In this document: one piece after another, positions 18,157 to 28,298 of the stretch
Numbering within the stretch: position 1 is the first letter of the stretch
Layout: each line of letters starts with the position of its first letter
Assembly: GCA_019635795.1 (NCBI GenBank)
Contig: JAHBYV010000014.1
Coordinates: 29,899 to 93,898 of the forward strand
DNA: 64,000 bases
Direction of reading: 5' to 3'
Origin: Rhizobiaceae bacterium
GTDB taxonomy: Bacteria > Pseudomonadota > Alphaproteobacteria > Rhizobiales > Rhizobiaceae
Notes under the pieces: model-generated
The model's database searches: none
Seen by the model: only the letters and a program-made list of their open reading frames with translations
Told to the model about the DNA's origin: nothing
Translations under genes and position numbers: made by a program

Positions 18157-19470
18157 TCATGCCTTCACCAGCGTGTCAAAAGATTCGCGGAACTTGCCGC
18201 GTGTATCGATGACGAGCTTGGCATTCTGCCGGATCATTTCATAGTCGAACTTTGAGTGGTCGGTGAGCAGCACCACACAATCGTAGCTCGCAACCGTTTC
18301 CGGCGTGAGTTCGACCGATTTCAAATTGAAATTATGTTCGCGCATTTTCGGGAATACCGGCACATTCGGGTCCGAATATTCAATCGCAACACCCTTATCA
18401 CGAAGCACTTCCATTACTTCGACGGCGGGCGACTCGCGCATATCGTCAACATCGCGCTTGTAAGCGATGCCGAGCGCTAGAATGCGACTGCCTTTGAGCG
18501 CCTTTTGGCGATCATTAAGAGCGTTAGCGATTTTTTCCACGACCCACTTCGGCATGTCGCGGTTCACCTCGCCTGCCAGCTCGATAAAATGCGTATTCAG
18601 ACCGTATTCGCGCGCTTTCCACGTCAGATAGAAGGGGTCAATCGGAATGCAGTGACCGCCAATTCCCGGCCCGGGGTAGTATGCCGTGAAGCCGAATGGT
18701 TTCGTCTTCGCCGCGTCAATCACCTCGAAGATGTCTATATCCATCTTGTCGGCAATCATCTTCATCTCGTTCACGAGACCGATGTTGACCGACCGCTGGA
18801 TGTTCTCGAGTAACTTGGTCAATTCAGCTGCACGCGTTGAGCTTACCGGGACAACCTTGTCGATCACCTGCCCATAAAGAGCCAAACCAACCTCAAGGCA
18901 GTCGGCGCTGTAGCCGCCACACACTTTTGGAATCGTGCGGGTGGTAAAGTGCTCATTGCCCGGATCTTCGCGCTCAGGCGAATAGACCAGAAAGTAATTT
19001 TCACCGACCTTGAACCCGCTCTTTTCAATGCGAGGCAATAATTCTTCGTCAGTGGTGCCGGGATAGGTCGTACTCTCAAGGGACATGACCTGTCCCTCCC
19101 GCAGATTCGGAAGAAGCGATGCCACCGTATCGAGGACAAAACTCAGGTCGGGCTCCCGATGCCTACTCAGAGGCGTGGGCACACACAAAATGAGCGCATC
19201 CGGTTCGCTGGCGCGAGAGAAGTCCGTTGTCGGCTCAAATCCGGCTTCGCGAGCTTGCGCTACACTCGCACTCTTAATGTGATCGATATAGCTTTTGCCT
19301 TGCTCAAGAAGGTCGATCTTGCTGCGATCAATATCAAAACCAATTACCTTGTAGCCAACTTCGCAGAACCGGAGAACCAGAGGCAACCCGACATAGCCCA
19401 ATCCGACGATGCCAATGGTTGCCGTGCGTTCATTGAAGCGGCGCACCAATTCCTGCTTGATCTTGTTCAC
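18157..19470 (-). CDS. wbpA: UDP-N-acetylglucosamine 6-dehydrogenase, WbpA type
   Basis: NAD-dependent UDP-sugar dehydrogenase, 437 residues from the GTG at 19470, preferred because CGAAGGA lies nine bases upstream. A TTG at 19479 is too close to it. The NAD motif GLGYVG is at 23-28. The catalytic cysteine is Cys274 in [10 protein letters not shown], and the conserved Lys region [11 protein letters not shown] is near 220. It oxidises UDP-GlcNAc to UDP-GlcNAcA, the first step toward UDP-ManNAc3NAcA. It is first gene of the minus-strand operon wbpA-wzx-wzy-gt-wbpB-wbpD, with a 130-bp AT-rich upstream region. Confidence 0.93.
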   Translation of the reverse strand: MNKIKQELVRRFNERTATIGIVGLGYVGLPLVLRFCEVGYKVIGFDIDRSKIDLLEQGKSYIDHIKSASVAQAREAGFEPTTDFSRASEPDALILCVPTPLSRHREPDLSFVLDTVASLLPNLREGQVMSLESTTYPGTTDEELLPRIEKSGFKVGENYFLVYSPEREDPGNEHFTTRTIPKVCGGYSADCLEVGLALYGQVIDKVVPVSSTRAAELTKLLENIQRSVNIGLVNEMKMIADKMDIDIFEVIDAAKTKPFGFTAYYPGPGIGGHCIPIDPFYLTWKAREYGLNTHFIELAGEVNRDMPKWVVEKIANALNDRQKALKGSRILALGIAYKRDVDDMRESPAVEVMEVLRDKGVAIEYSDPNVPVFPKMREHNFNLKSVELTPETVASYDCVVLLTDHSKFDYEMIRQNAKLVIDTRGKFRESFDTLVKA

Positions 19471-19610
19471 GTTCGACAATCCTTCGATCCTTGCCTTGGG
19501 CTGGGGGTGTAAACGGGCAGCGTCCCTAAATCAGGTTTGCGGCCAAATAGCAGCAAGTGCGCCTGCTTCCAAGGCTAGGATGCACTAAATTAGCATACGT
19601 TAAATTAAAA

Positions 19611-20984
19611 TCAAGCCGCCCAGATATTATACGCTCCGACCGGTCCCACATTGTCGTCCACCGGCACAATGCCTGGCATAAGCGCCGGGCATGCGATCTG
19701 ATACCGGACATTGGCCGTGCGAGCATGGATAGATAAAGCCATAGGAGAGTATCCGAAGCTTTGTCGGTATGGCACGCTGTCGTGAATTGTCAGGGAAACC
19801 CAATTGCTTGAGGGCAATATTACGACATGATTTCGCGATGCGACCCCGTTTAGAATTAGCGTTTGCCCTGTGTTGCACCGCACGAGTATCTGGTCGTTCA
19901 TCGCCCTCAGATAGAGATGAAGTGTCATATTCGGTGCGCGCAGCACCTGGGAGGAGATAAGGGATAAATACCAGTTCTGGGAAAGATGGTTGACAGGAGA
20001 TCCTGTGCCTGAACCGGAAGTGAGCTCTGCAACCCAGAACTCAACGCCGTAGCGCCTGTAAGCTTCGCCGCGAATCATATCGACCAGCGCACGCACACTC
20101 GCATTCATCGTGCCGGCGGTGCCGCCATAATCAGTATTGTTCTGTATGAACTTTCCTACCCCCGCGACCGTAGCGCTATTGTATCGCGTCAGATATGCAG
20201 GCATCGTAAATGGACCAACGGAAATTGCGCCAAGGTTATCGACCGCAAAGCGTCCGCTATCGGAATAGAGGTTCAGGCAGTAATCGGTCAGGACATTGGT
20301 AGCCGGAAAGCGAACGGCCCCCGTTGATCGATCAACTGATATGGCTTCTCGCCAGTTGGACCCATCGCCGCTCACCTTGAGGGCAAAATCGTTGGATCCC
20401 ATAAGGCCCATTTCTGCAGCACCGGCATAGCCCGACTGCATCAACAACGAAACAGTACAGGTTTCAGCTTCCTTATTCATCTTGTAGCGAAGGTCGCCCG
20501 TACCGCCCTCGGCACCTGTTTTGGCAGTCCAGAGGGCATTATTCAGCTTCACTGCAAGATTATTTACAGCATCAGCAGTCATGCCTACGCCGAGCATAGG
20601 CGCGTTTTGCAAGCTCACCGCATCAAGTTCCTCGCCGATGCTTCCGCCTTGCATTTTCTGCCACTCAATTCCCGTCCAGAAACATATGATTCCTTCGTCC
20701 AGAATGGGTGCCAGCCAGCCAGCCCGCGGTTCGTAGAAGATCCACGCACCGTCCTGCCACGCGGCAATATTGCCTTCCTGGCCGGCCCACTCTCCACTTG
20801 CTGAGTTGGCCACGATATAGCGCGTGCCTTCAGCCGGGCTTGCCGGCGGTGTGGCGAGGTTGCGCGAAACAACTGCGAGCTGAACCAAGGCGTCCAGTTT
20901 CCGCAGTGCTTCGTTGTGAGTCACATGCTTTTGTGCCTGTGATGGCATAATGTAGGGCAGATTAAGATTTGAAGTTTCTTCCAT
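19611..20984 (-). CDS. DUF2793 protein with phage-tail-like C-terminal part
   Basis: 457 residues. The first about 110 residues are a clear DUF2793 domain: NLPYIMPSQAQKHVTHNEAL, then the tryptophan-rich stretch with WQDGAWIFYEPRAGW. This domain occurs in gene-transfer-agent and prophage tail regions of alphaproteobacteria. The rest is Ser/Thr/Asn-rich and beta-structured in appearance, like a tail-fibre or carbohydrate-binding tip. No other phage gene is nearby. It sits downstream of a type I secretion adaptor on the same strand (73-bp gap) and upstream of the polysaccharide operon. It may be a domesticated tail protein; its role is unknown. Confidence 0.8.
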   Translation of the reverse strand: MEETSNLNLPYIMPSQAQKHVTHNEALRKLDALVQLAVVSRNLATPPASPAEGTRYIVANSASGEWAGQEGNIAAWQDGAWIFYEPRAGWLAPILDEGIICFWTGIEWQKMQGGSIGEELDAVSLQNAPMLGVGMTADAVNNLAVKLNNALWTAKTGAEGGTGDLRYKMNKEAETCTVSLLMQSGYAGAAEMGLMGSNDFALKVSGDGSNWREAISVDRSTGAVRFPATNVLTDYCLNLYSDSGRFAVDNLGAISVGPFTMPAYLTRYNSATVAGVGKFIQNNTDYGGTAGTMNASVRALVDMIRGEAYRRYGVEFWVAELTSGSGTGSPVNHLSQNWYLSLISSQVLRAPNMTLHLYLRAMNDQILVRCNTGQTLILNGVASRNHVVILPSSNWVSLTIHDSVPYRQSFGYSPMALSIHARTANVRYQIACPALMPGIVPVDDNVGPVGAYNIWAA

Positions 20985-21036
20985 CGCGCAATTCCGGCTC
21001 CAGCCAATATTGCACGAATCATAACCTGCCCTTGCA

Positions 21037-21044
21037 GGGGGGGG
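21037..21044. repeat. G8 homopolymer tract upstream of the DUF2793 gene
   Basis: Eight consecutive G residues (plus strand) lie 53 bases upstream of the DUF2793 start codon and just after the end of the adaptor gene. Such tracts can slip during replication. Whether this alters expression is unknown. Confidence 0.5.
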
Positions 21045-21057
21045 ATAAATTCCGTTC

Positions 21058-22368
21058 CTAGTTTTCCCGGAATGCGCGGTCGATCTGGTCCCGCAGAGGC
21101 TTGACGATGTAGGACAGCATGGTCCTATCGCCTGTCTCGAAAAAGATTTCAGCCGGCATACCCGCAGTCAGGCTCAGATCGCGAAGCTTTTCCAACTCTT
21201 CAGGCGGAATATTCACACGCGCCTGATAGTAGGCACCACCCGTCTGCTTGTCGATTGTCAGGTCAACCGCAAGCTGTTCCAGAGTGCCCTTGAGCTCAGG
21301 GGTAGTCTGCTGGCTGAACGCCGAAAGGCGAACTACAGCTTTCTGGCCCTGATGCACCTGATCAATGTCCTGCGGCAGAATTCGAGCCTCAACTGCAAAA
21401 TCATCCTCGGTTGGCACGATCTGCATCACGGTTTCGCCTGGCGAAATAACACCTCCGATAGTGTGGATCGAAAGCTCATGCACGACACCGGATTGCGGGC
21501 TGCGCAATTCAATGCGCCGCAGCTGGTCCTCTGCGGCCGTCTTGCGCTCTGAAGCTTCACTTATTTTGGCCTGAAGATCGCTGATTTCCTTTGCAACCTC
21601 GCTGCGCAAGTCTTCGTCGATCTGTATGATCTGCAACTCAATTTCAGCGATCTTGCCTTTCGCCTGCGCTATGGAAGCGGTGCGTGCACCATACTCGCCG
21701 TCCAGGCGCGCTTCCTCACGCTCCAGAGCCGCCACACGCTGCACTGATACCAGCTTCTGGTCCCACAGCGACTTTACGGCATCAAGTTCCTTCTTGATCA
21801 GGCCCATTTCCCGGCGCTTTGCAGCCTGTTGCTCTTCCTGCCCAGCAACCTCCTGCCCGAGCTGGGTAATCCGCTCACGCAACTGCATCTTCAAACCGCT
21901 GCGGGCATTGGCGCGGAGCTCGAAAACCTTGGTTTCGTTCTTCATAAGGCGCTGAACCTGCGGATCATCCTCACGCCCTTGAAACGCAATCGGCATCCGG
22001 ATTGTCGTTGAACCGTCACGCTCGGCTTCAAGTCGGGCAAGCTGCGCCCGATACTCGTCGAGGCTGTTCGCAACAATCGCCAGGTTGGCTTTGGTCACCG
22101 TCGGGTCGAGCCTGACCAGAAGGTCGCCGGAATTCACTTTTGAGCCTTCCTTGACGACGATTTCACTAACGACGCCGCCTGTGGGGTGCTGGACCTTTTT
22201 GACGTTAGAGCTCACAGCCAGCAACCCTTGGGCAATTACTGCGCCTGAGATGCTGATTGTTGCAGCCAGCGCACCGACAACGCCTACGAGAAAGGCACAT
22301 GTCGCCAGCCCCGCAAACAGATAACGGTTGATGCTGGCGCTGAACGGAGATTTCGAATCCACTGTCAT
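21058..22368 (-). CDS. Type I secretion membrane-fusion protein, HlyD/PrtE family
   Basis: 436 residues. One N-terminal membrane helix at about 13-36, then a biotinyl-lipoyl-like half motif (VQHPTGGVVSEIVVKEG), a long alpha-helical hairpin from about 105 to 290, and the beta-barrel return. The C-terminal signature reads GMPAEIFFETGDRTMLSY, close to the RTX secretion-protein signature. It links the inner-membrane ABC exporter to an outer-membrane TolC channel. The ATG overlaps the stop of the ABC gene in ATGA. No TolC gene is adjacent; the one at 40754 could serve. The divergent adhesin gene is the likely cargo. Confidence 0.92.
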   Translation of the reverse strand: MTVDSKSPFSASINRYLFAGLATCAFLVGVVGALAATISISGAVIAQGLLAVSSNVKKVQHPTGGVVSEIVVKEGSKVNSGDLLVRLDPTVTKANLAIVANSLDEYRAQLARLEAERDGSTTIRMPIAFQGREDDPQVQRLMKNETKVFELRANARSGLKMQLRERITQLGQEVAGQEEQQAAKRREMGLIKKELDAVKSLWDQKLVSVQRVAALEREEARLDGEYGARTASIAQAKGKIAEIELQIIQIDEDLRSEVAKEISDLQAKISEASERKTAAEDQLRRIELRSPQSGVVHELSIHTIGGVISPGETVMQIVPTEDDFAVEARILPQDIDQVHQGQKAVVRLSAFSQQTTPELKGTLEQLAVDLTIDKQTGGAYYQARVNIPPEELEKLRDLSLTAGMPAEIFFETGDRTMLSYIVKPLRDQIDRAFREN

Positions 22369-24194
22369 TTCGCTTCCGGCGCAGCCACTACCTTCAAATT
22401 GCGAGACGGAAGCGCAGGACGCGTCAGCTTCGCAAGGATTTCATTCTTGCGACCGAATGCGTGCATCCGGCCACCGTTCATCACGAGCACAAGATCGAGG
22501 TTAGCCAATGCGCTCGGGCGATGGGCAACGACGATCACGATACCGCCTCGACGACGAATACGTTTCAGCGCTTCGCTAAGGGAAGCTTCGCCTTCCGCAT
22601 CAAGGTTCGAGTTCGGCTCATCAAGCAGAACGAGGAACGGATCGCGATACATGGCACGCGCAAGCGCGATACGCTGGCGCTGCCCTGCTGAAAGCTCGAC
22701 GCCCTGTTCGCCAATGCGCGTATCATAGCCATCCTTCAGGCGTACGATCAGTTCATGAACACCTGCGCTCGCCGCAGCCGCTATCACCAGTTCCGAAGTT
22801 GACTCCGGATCGAAACGGGAAATGTTCTCGGCGATTGTTCCGTCGAAGAGTTGCACGTCTTGCGGAAGGTAGCCGATATACTTGCCAAGCTCGTCGGGCA
22901 CCCATTGATCGAACGTTGCTCCATCAAGCCGAACGGACCCGCGGACCGGAGCCCAAACTCCTGCCAGACCGCGCAAAAGCGACGATTTACCAGAGGCGCT
23001 AGGTCCAATCACGCCGAGACCATCTCCAGCACGCAGACCAAAAGTCACATCCTGAACGATGAAATAACTGCCTCCCGGCGCAGCAAGTCCGAGCGCTTCA
23101 ACGGTGAACTGGTTACGGGGCGCGGGCAATTCCGTGCGTACGCTTTCTTGCGGCAGCAATTGCACCAGTTTTTCCAGCCTCTGCCAGCTTTGGCGTGCAC
23201 CTATCAGACCGCGCCAATGGCCGATGAGTTGATCGATAGGAGCCAGTGCCCTGCTCATGAGAATAGAACTGGCAATCATGATGCCGCCTGTAGCCTCGCC
23301 GCGAATGACAAGGAAGGCACCAATGGCCAGGATCATCGACTGCAAAATTGTTCGCAAGACGCGCGCCACTGTTCCAAGCGTCCCGGCGGTATCGCTGGCA
23401 TGAGCCATGGCGTCCAGATGTGCGAGATTTACCTGCGACCAGCGGTCGCGAATGCGCGAGCCGAAGCCCATCGCTTGCAGAACTTCGGAATTGCGGCGGG
23501 CGGAGTCGGCCAGGGCCGCACGTTGTGACGCAAGCCCGCTTGCCACACGCATTGGTTCCTTCGTGCGCATCTCTGCAAGCACGGTAAGCGCAAACAGTAC
23601 GATAGCGCCAACCAGCGCAGTTACGCCAATCCAGAAATGAAACAGGAAGCAGATGAAAACATAGATCGGCATCCACGGAAGATCGAACAGCGTGGAAGGC
23701 CCTGCCGATGAGAGAAACGAGCGTACCTGATCAAGGTCGCGCATCGGTTGATTGCCATCGCCCGGGAGCTTGATCCGCAATGGCAACTGCACCATCGCAG
23801 TGTAGATGGGGCCGCTGCTTGCATAGTCGATAGCGGAGGCAATACGCGTCAGAAGTCTGGAACGAATCAGCTCCAGAATGCCCTGAAAACTGAAAAGAAC
23901 CAGGGCAATGATTGAAATCCCAATCAGTGTGGGAATACTCCGACCGGGAACAACGCGATCATAGACTTGCAGCAGGTAAAACGAGCCCGTTAGCGTCAGA
24001 ACATTTATGACGCCGCTGATAAGCCCGATACTTATGAATGCGCGCTTGAATGTCGCAAGCGCACCCGAAAGACCGTTCTTGCTAGTCGGATCGAAGTCAC
24101 GAAAGCGCAACACGCTTACAATTCTTGCAACCCCGTTCCAAACAGGACTGTCCTTGCGAATTGCGTCGAGCCTAGTTTGCAGGCGCTGCCACAT
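22365..24194 (-). CDS. Type I secretion ABC transporter, PrtD family
   Basis: 609-residue fused permease-ATPase. The membrane domain covers about residues 45-330 with six helices. Walker A GPSASGKSS is at 397-405, signature LSAGQ at 501-505, Walker B LVLLDEP at 521-527, and switch His558. The first about 45 residues contain no C39 or C39-like domain, so it is of the PrtD/AprD type that exports RTX proteins through a C-terminal signal. The ATG follows AGGGAAG by eight bases. The upstream 450 bp is shared with the divergent adhesin gene, which strongly suggests a dedicated exporter-cargo pair. Confidence 0.93.
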   Translation of the reverse strand: MWQRLQTRLDAIRKDSPVWNGVARIVSVLRFRDFDPTSKNGLSGALATFKRAFISIGLISGVINVLTLTGSFYLLQVYDRVVPGRSIPTLIGISIIALVLFSFQGILELIRSRLLTRIASAIDYASSGPIYTAMVQLPLRIKLPGDGNQPMRDLDQVRSFLSSAGPSTLFDLPWMPIYVFICFLFHFWIGVTALVGAIVLFALTVLAEMRTKEPMRVASGLASQRAALADSARRNSEVLQAMGFGSRIRDRWSQVNLAHLDAMAHASDTAGTLGTVARVLRTILQSMILAIGAFLVIRGEATGGIMIASSILMSRALAPIDQLIGHWRGLIGARQSWQRLEKLVQLLPQESVRTELPAPRNQFTVEALGLAAPGGSYFIVQDVTFGLRAGDGLGVIGPSASGKSSLLRGLAGVWAPVRGSVRLDGATFDQWVPDELGKYIGYLPQDVQLFDGTIAENISRFDPESTSELVIAAAASAGVHELIVRLKDGYDTRIGEQGVELSAGQRQRIALARAMYRDPFLVLLDEPNSNLDAEGEASLSEALKRIRRRGGIVIVVAHRPSALANLDLVLVMNGGRMHAFGRKNEILAKLTRPALPSRNLKVVAAPEAK

Positions 24195-24644
24195 GGAAGG
24201 CTTCCCTGCATCTATATTTATATCTGCCGTAGTAATGGCCAGTATCCGCCTTGCTGTTCCAGTTGTCGGCCGCGTTTGCCAAACAAATCGTGGCGTAAGA
24301 ATGGCCGAGCATAGAAGTCGTTGAAGTTAAGAGGCAATTTGTCTGCCAATGTTCCTTAAAATTTTGCATAACAAGCTTCATTATCGACGCCAAAACTGGA
24401 AAAGGCCGACTCACCCACGCGAGATAGTATGGTTAATGCCAACGCAGTGAGCGCTCCCAAGAGCCGCCCGTCAATTCATCTCTTTGGATGGGGCCCGCGG
24501 AGTTTCCTGCCCTCGGTCACACCGGAGGGTGTGAACAAACCACCAATCAACATTAATTGACATCCTGCTAATTTATATAAATAGGTCTCCAAAGCAGAGT
24601 TCTTCAACAGTAGCTCTGCCCAATTGGCGATTTAGGAGAGCGGA
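24195..24644. promoter_or_regulatory. 450-bp divergent control region between exporter and adhesin
   Basis: No gene. A 7-bp hairpin TCACACC-GGAG-GGTGTGA is at 24517-24534. TTGACA at 24557-24562 lies 5' of an AT-rich stretch (TATATAAATA, 24574-24583), but the spacing is shorter than the ideal 17 bases, so the promoter call is weak. TGCTAATTTA at 24566-24575 recurs upstream of other surface genes. AGGAG six bases before the adhesin ATG is a good ribosome site. Confidence 0.45.
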
Positions 24645-27557
24645 ATGGTCGTTACGCCGAATATTCATGTCACGGGCAACGCATCCGCTGGGTCGCAATC
24701 CAGCAATTTTATTATCCAGGGATCGCCGAACGACGTCTCCAACTATGCGTTGAATGGAAATGACCTCGTAATAACGATGAAGGCGGGAGAAACGCATACA
24801 ATTCGTAACTTCGCATTGAACGGCATCGACCACCACCATCTGGTCTTCGAGGACGGACAGCAAAGCAAGATGATTGATCTGCACACTGCGGCGGTAGGGA
24901 CCGGCGACGGAATATTGGACGGTCTTATCATTGCAAGACTGTTTGAAACAAATCCCTCTGCGGCTGCGTTGATTGGCATACTCGGCGCCGCAGCAGTGGT
25001 AGGTGTAGTAGCCTCCGGTGGTAAGGACGACAATTCCTCTACGCCGACTAATCCCACAGATCCAACAGACCCAACAGACCCAACCGATCCGACTGATAAT
25101 ATTGATAAAACCGCACCAGCGGCGCCATCTGTCCTGTCCTTGGGCCCTGATACAGGTATTGTAACAAACGACCAGATCACAAAGGAAAATCAGCTCAAGT
25201 TCACAGGCATCGCGGAATCTGGTTCGGTAGTCAAATTACTGATTGATAGGAAAACGGTTGGCTCCACCACAGTGGACAAGCAAGGCCTTTGGACGTTTGA
25301 CCACAGCAAAGTCAAATTATCTGACGGTACACATGTGTTGACCGCGACAGCGACAGACAAGGCAGGCAACACCTCTTCAGTTTCCAGAGACTTTTCCTTC
25401 GAAGTAGACACAACATCGCCCATCGCCCCAACTGCATTTGCGGCCGACCACTCCGGCACTCCAATTGCCAGTAACACCACCGAAGAACACAAACTGATCT
25501 TCAGCGGCGAAGCAGAAGCAGGCTCGACTGTCCGAATTTTTCTCGGGACTCCCATGATCGGCACCGTAACTGCTGACGCTACGGGAAAGTGGAGTTTTGA
25601 TTATACGAACACAGAGCTGTCTCTTGGAAGTTACAGGCTCGTTGCCTATGTCATGGACAAGGCTGGCAATACCTCCCCTGTCGCAAATTACGCGTTCCAG
25701 GTGGTCTCAAAGCCTCTCGAACTTGCGATCACAGGTAGCGGCGAAAGCGGTGTAATCACTTTCTCATTCAGCAAGGATATCGACGCCTCAACTTTTGCCG
25801 AGTCCGATATCAGGGTTGCCAATGGTGCTTTGACGACGGGCAGTCTGACGCGCATAGACGCGCGCACATTCACGGCGACCGTAACATCTGATCTCAATGA
25901 ACTTCACAGCAATATCGCAGTAACCGTTGACGCGGGTAAAGTCTCAAGCATTGAAGGCACACTCAATGCAGCAGCGAAAAATATCACTGACTTATCAGAT
26001 CTGTTCAGCACCGGTTCGACACTCGTAGGAGACATAACCGGATGGGATACCTCCCATGCGGTTGCGGCAATGAGGACATTCGAGGCTTCGTCCTTTAATC
26101 AGGACATTGGCAATTGGGATGTGTCGTCCGTCACTGATATGAATTATATGTTCAGCAGATCACCATTCAATCAAGACATAGGGGACTGGAACGTCAGCTC
26201 CGTCAAAAACATGAATGGTACGTTTTCTAACGCGACCTCATTCAACCAGGATATTGGACGCTGGAATACCAGTGCAGTCACTAACACGGTGGCAATGTTC
26301 TTTGGTGCCACATCATTCAATCAAAATATTGGAAACTGGGATGTGGGATCTGTTTGGACATTTCACAGCATGTTTAACGGCGCAACTTCGTTCAATCAAG
26401 ACATTGGAAACTGGGACGTCGGTTCTTCAATATCCTTCGCCCAGATGTTCGACGATGCCACCGTATTTAATCAGGATATCGGGAGGTGGAATACAAGCGC
26501 GGCAACATCACTGGAAAGGATGTTTAAGGGTGCAGTCGCCTTCAATCAGGATTTGGATAGCTGGGACGTCAGTTCTGTTGAGTCAATGAGATATTCATTC
26601 AACAATGCCAAGGCATTCAATGGAGATGTAAGTACCTGGGACACCAGCTCTGTTAAAGACATGATTGGAGTATTCCAGGGAGCAGAGGCATTTAGCGGCG
26701 ACGTGAGTAGCTGGAACGTTAGCTCTGTTGATAACATGTACTATATGTTCGCCTCGGCAACCCACTTTAACAATGACATCAGCAGCTGGAAAACCCATAA
26801 TGTTACAAGTATGGAAGGCATGTTTTTTGGTGCCAGCGCCTTCAATCAGAATCTCGGCGATTGGGACATTTCATTGCTGACAAACGCGGACGATATGTTC
26901 CGTGACAGCGGTATGTCAGTCGCTAATATGGACTTGACGATTCGTGGCTGGGCAAAGCTGGATAGAACAATAGGCGAGAACGCAATTAATTCCGGGGTAA
27001 AGCTGACGATGGCGACTTATTCAGATGCCACCGCGGTACAATATCTGAAAGATCGGTACAGCTGGAATATCATTGGTACAGTTGCATCGGGCGTATACGT
27101 CGGTTCGAATACCGCGAACGACGTGGAAGACAGAGGTGCCTCTACGGCGAGCGAAGTCATGCATGGCCTTGACGGGTACGACACCTTGACCGGCGGATCA
27201 GGCAATGACTGGATTGTCGGCGGCGAAGGAAGCGACACGCTTAAGGGCGGGGCCGGCCGCGACACATTCCACTATGGATTCCCGAATGCCGGAAATGATG
27301 TAATCACCGATTTTGCTGTCGGTGCGGGCGGCGACATTATTCACCTCTCCGACCTGCTGATTGGATATGAACCCGGCGTCGACGATTTGTCAGCGTATAT
27401 AACGGTCTCGCAATTGGGTGCCAATGCCGTGCTCCACATCGAACATGATGCAAGATCCGCAACAACACAAATTGTGACTATTGAATTGCAGGGTATTAGC
27501 TATACCCCGACCTTGCTGGATGACTTGATTGCCAATGGCAATATCGTTCTAACCTGA
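24645..27557 (+). CDS. Large secreted adhesin: BapA-like prefix, Ig-like domains, 11 DUF285 repeats, RTX C-terminus
   Basis: 970 residues. Order: BapA-type prefix about 1-125 ending in a hydrophobic stretch; PTD repeats at 138-151 (9-bp DNA repeats); two bacterial Ig-like domains (about 160-255 and 256-355) with DKAGNTS motifs; a third beta domain at about 358-455; eleven 24-25-residue units at 484-752 of the form [20 protein letters not shown] (DUF285/BspA type); a single RTX block at about 840-877 (GGSGND, GGEGSD, GGAGRD) with FHYG and ITDF; and a C-terminal secretion signal. No Sec signal, as expected for type I cargo. It is divergent from the PrtD/HlyD-type exporter. Ig and DUF285 domains suggest surface attachment or binding; the ligand is unknown. 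Confidence 0.9.
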   Translation: MVVTPNIHVTGNASAGSQSSNFIIQGSPNDVSNYALNGNDLVITMKAGETHTIRNFALNGIDHHHLVFEDGQQSKMIDLHTAAVGTGDGILDGLIIARLFETNPSAAALIGILGAAAVVGVVASGGKDDNSSTPTNPTDPTDPTDPTDPTDNIDKTAPAAPSVLSLGPDTGIVTNDQITKENQLKFTGIAESGSVVKLLIDRKTVGSTTVDKQGLWTFDHSKVKLSDGTHVLTATATDKAGNTSSVSRDFSFEVDTTSPIAPTAFAADHSGTPIASNTTEEHKLIFSGEAEAGSTVRIFLGTPMIGTVTADATGKWSFDYTNTELSLGSYRLVAYVMDKAGNTSPVANYAFQVVSKPLELAITGSGESGVITFSFSKDIDASTFAESDIRVANGALTTGSLTRIDARTFTATVTSDLNELHSNIAVTVDAGKVSSIEGTLNAAAKNITDLSDLFSTGSTLVGDITGWDTSHAVAAMRTFEASSFNQDIGNWDVSSVTDMNYMFSRSPFNQDIGDWNVSSVKNMNGTFSNATSFNQDIGRWNTSAVTNTVAMFFGATSFNQNIGNWDVGSVWTFHSMFNGATSFNQDIGNWDVGSSISFAQMFDDATVFNQDIGRWNTSAATSLERMFKGAVAFNQDLDSWDVSSVESMRYSFNNAKAFNGDVSTWDTSSVKDMIGVFQGAEAFSGDVSSWNVSSVDNMYYMFASATHFNNDISSWKTHNVTSMEGMFFGASAFNQNLGDWDISLLTNADDMFRDSGMSVANMDLTIRGWAKLDRTIGENAINSGVKLTMATYSDATAVQYLKDRYSWNIIGTVASGVYVGSNTANDVEDRGASTASEVMHGLDGYDTLTGGSGNDWIVGGEGSDTLKGGAGRDTFHYGFPNAGNDVITDFAVGAGGDIIHLSDLLIGYEPGVDDLSAYITVSQLGANAVLHIEHDARSATTQIVTIELQGISYTPTLLDDLIANGNIVLT
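25050..25097 (+). repeat. 9-bp tandem repeats coding for Pro-Thr-Asp linker
   Basis: About five imperfect copies of a CCAACAGAC-like unit encode [10 protein letters not shown]-type sequence between the BapA-like prefix and the Ig-like domains. It is prone to in-frame length change. Confidence 0.75.
26094..26900 (+). repeat. Eleven tandem about 75-bp units encoding DUF285 repeats
   Basis: Each unit begins with TTYAATCARGACATTGG-like DNA and encodes about 25 residues with conserved F-N-x-D, W-D/N-x-S and M-F. Units 3 and 6 (GRWNTSA) and units 4 and 5 (NWDVGS) are most alike, which points to internal duplication. GC content by eye is lower than in surrounding genes. Confidence 0.85.
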
Positions 27558-27635
27558 CGTCGATGGAGCCTGATAGCTTCAAGCTATACAAATCAAGACC
27601 TGCCAATGCCGGAGCATTTCACGAGTTAGATCAAC

Positions 27636-28298
27636 CTATGCTCTTGCGAGCATATCCGGTAAACTGCGCATGTCGCTAAATATCAGGTCAGGACCGAGCG
27701 CGGCAAGCGCACTTGCCAGCCCGGCAGGTACGGCGTGGCCGCCTCCTGTGAATCCAAACACCCGCATTTGCGCAGCCTGTGCCGCCATTACTCCTGCGGG
27801 ACTGTCTTCGATTACAAGGCAGCGCTCAGGATCTACACCCATCTTAAGCGCCGCATGAAAAAACAAGTCCGGTGCCGGTTTGCCATTGCTGACCATTGTT
27901 GCGCTGAATATATTTGGCTCCAGATACTCGGTTAGTCCGGTAACACCAAGACTCAGCCTGATCCGTTCGGGCGTGCTGGAAGAAGCTACGCATACTGGCA
28001 TTTCGAGCCGCCCCAAAGCGGCAGCTATGCCAGGAATTGGCTTCAACTCACTGGTGAGACGCGCACGCATATTCCGCCGCACGAATTCCAGATGCTCGTC
28101 TGTCATTGCTATACCGTACTCGTCATTGAGCACGGAACGCATTGAGGCCATGCTACGACCCAGAAACCGCTGATAAACAGTCGCCTGATCTATTGGAATT
28201 GCATACTCCACAAACAGGTCGCAAAGAACGGACGTTGAAATTGGCTCGCTATCGACGAGCACACCGTCACAATCGAAGATAATGAGGTCAGGTTTCAC
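27636..28298 (-). CDS. HAD-superfamily phosphatase, beta-phosphoglucomutase/sugar-phosphatase-like
   Basis: 220 residues. The HAD motif I is FDCDGVLVDSEP, with Asp9 nucleophile and Asp11. Motif II Ser/Thr lies in CVASSSTPERI, and motif III/IV is GKPAPDLFFHAALKMG followed by VIEDSPAGVMAA. This pattern fits subfamily IA sugar-phosphate phosphatases and phosphoglucomutases. GTG start. It is transcribed away from the inositol-type importer that begins 440 bp upstream. It may dephosphorylate a sugar or polyol phosphate, but the substrate cannot be told. Confidence 0.9.
   Translation of the reverse strand: MKPDLIIFDCDGVLVDSEPISTSVLCDLFVEYAIPIDQATVYQRFLGRSMASMRSVLNDEYGIAMTDEHLEFVRRNMRARLTSELKPIPGIAAALGRLEMPVCVASSSTPERIRLSLGVTGLTEYLEPNIFSATMVSNGKPAPDLFFHAALKMGVDPERCLVIEDSPAGVMAAQAAQMRVFGFTGGGHAVPAGLASALAALGPDLIFSDMRSLPDMLARA

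Noticed and set aside
24557-24583. TTGACA with TATAAA as a standard promoter for the adhesin
   Set aside because: The spacer is only about 13 bases for TATAAA, so it is kept as a weak hint within the control region rather than called as a promoter.
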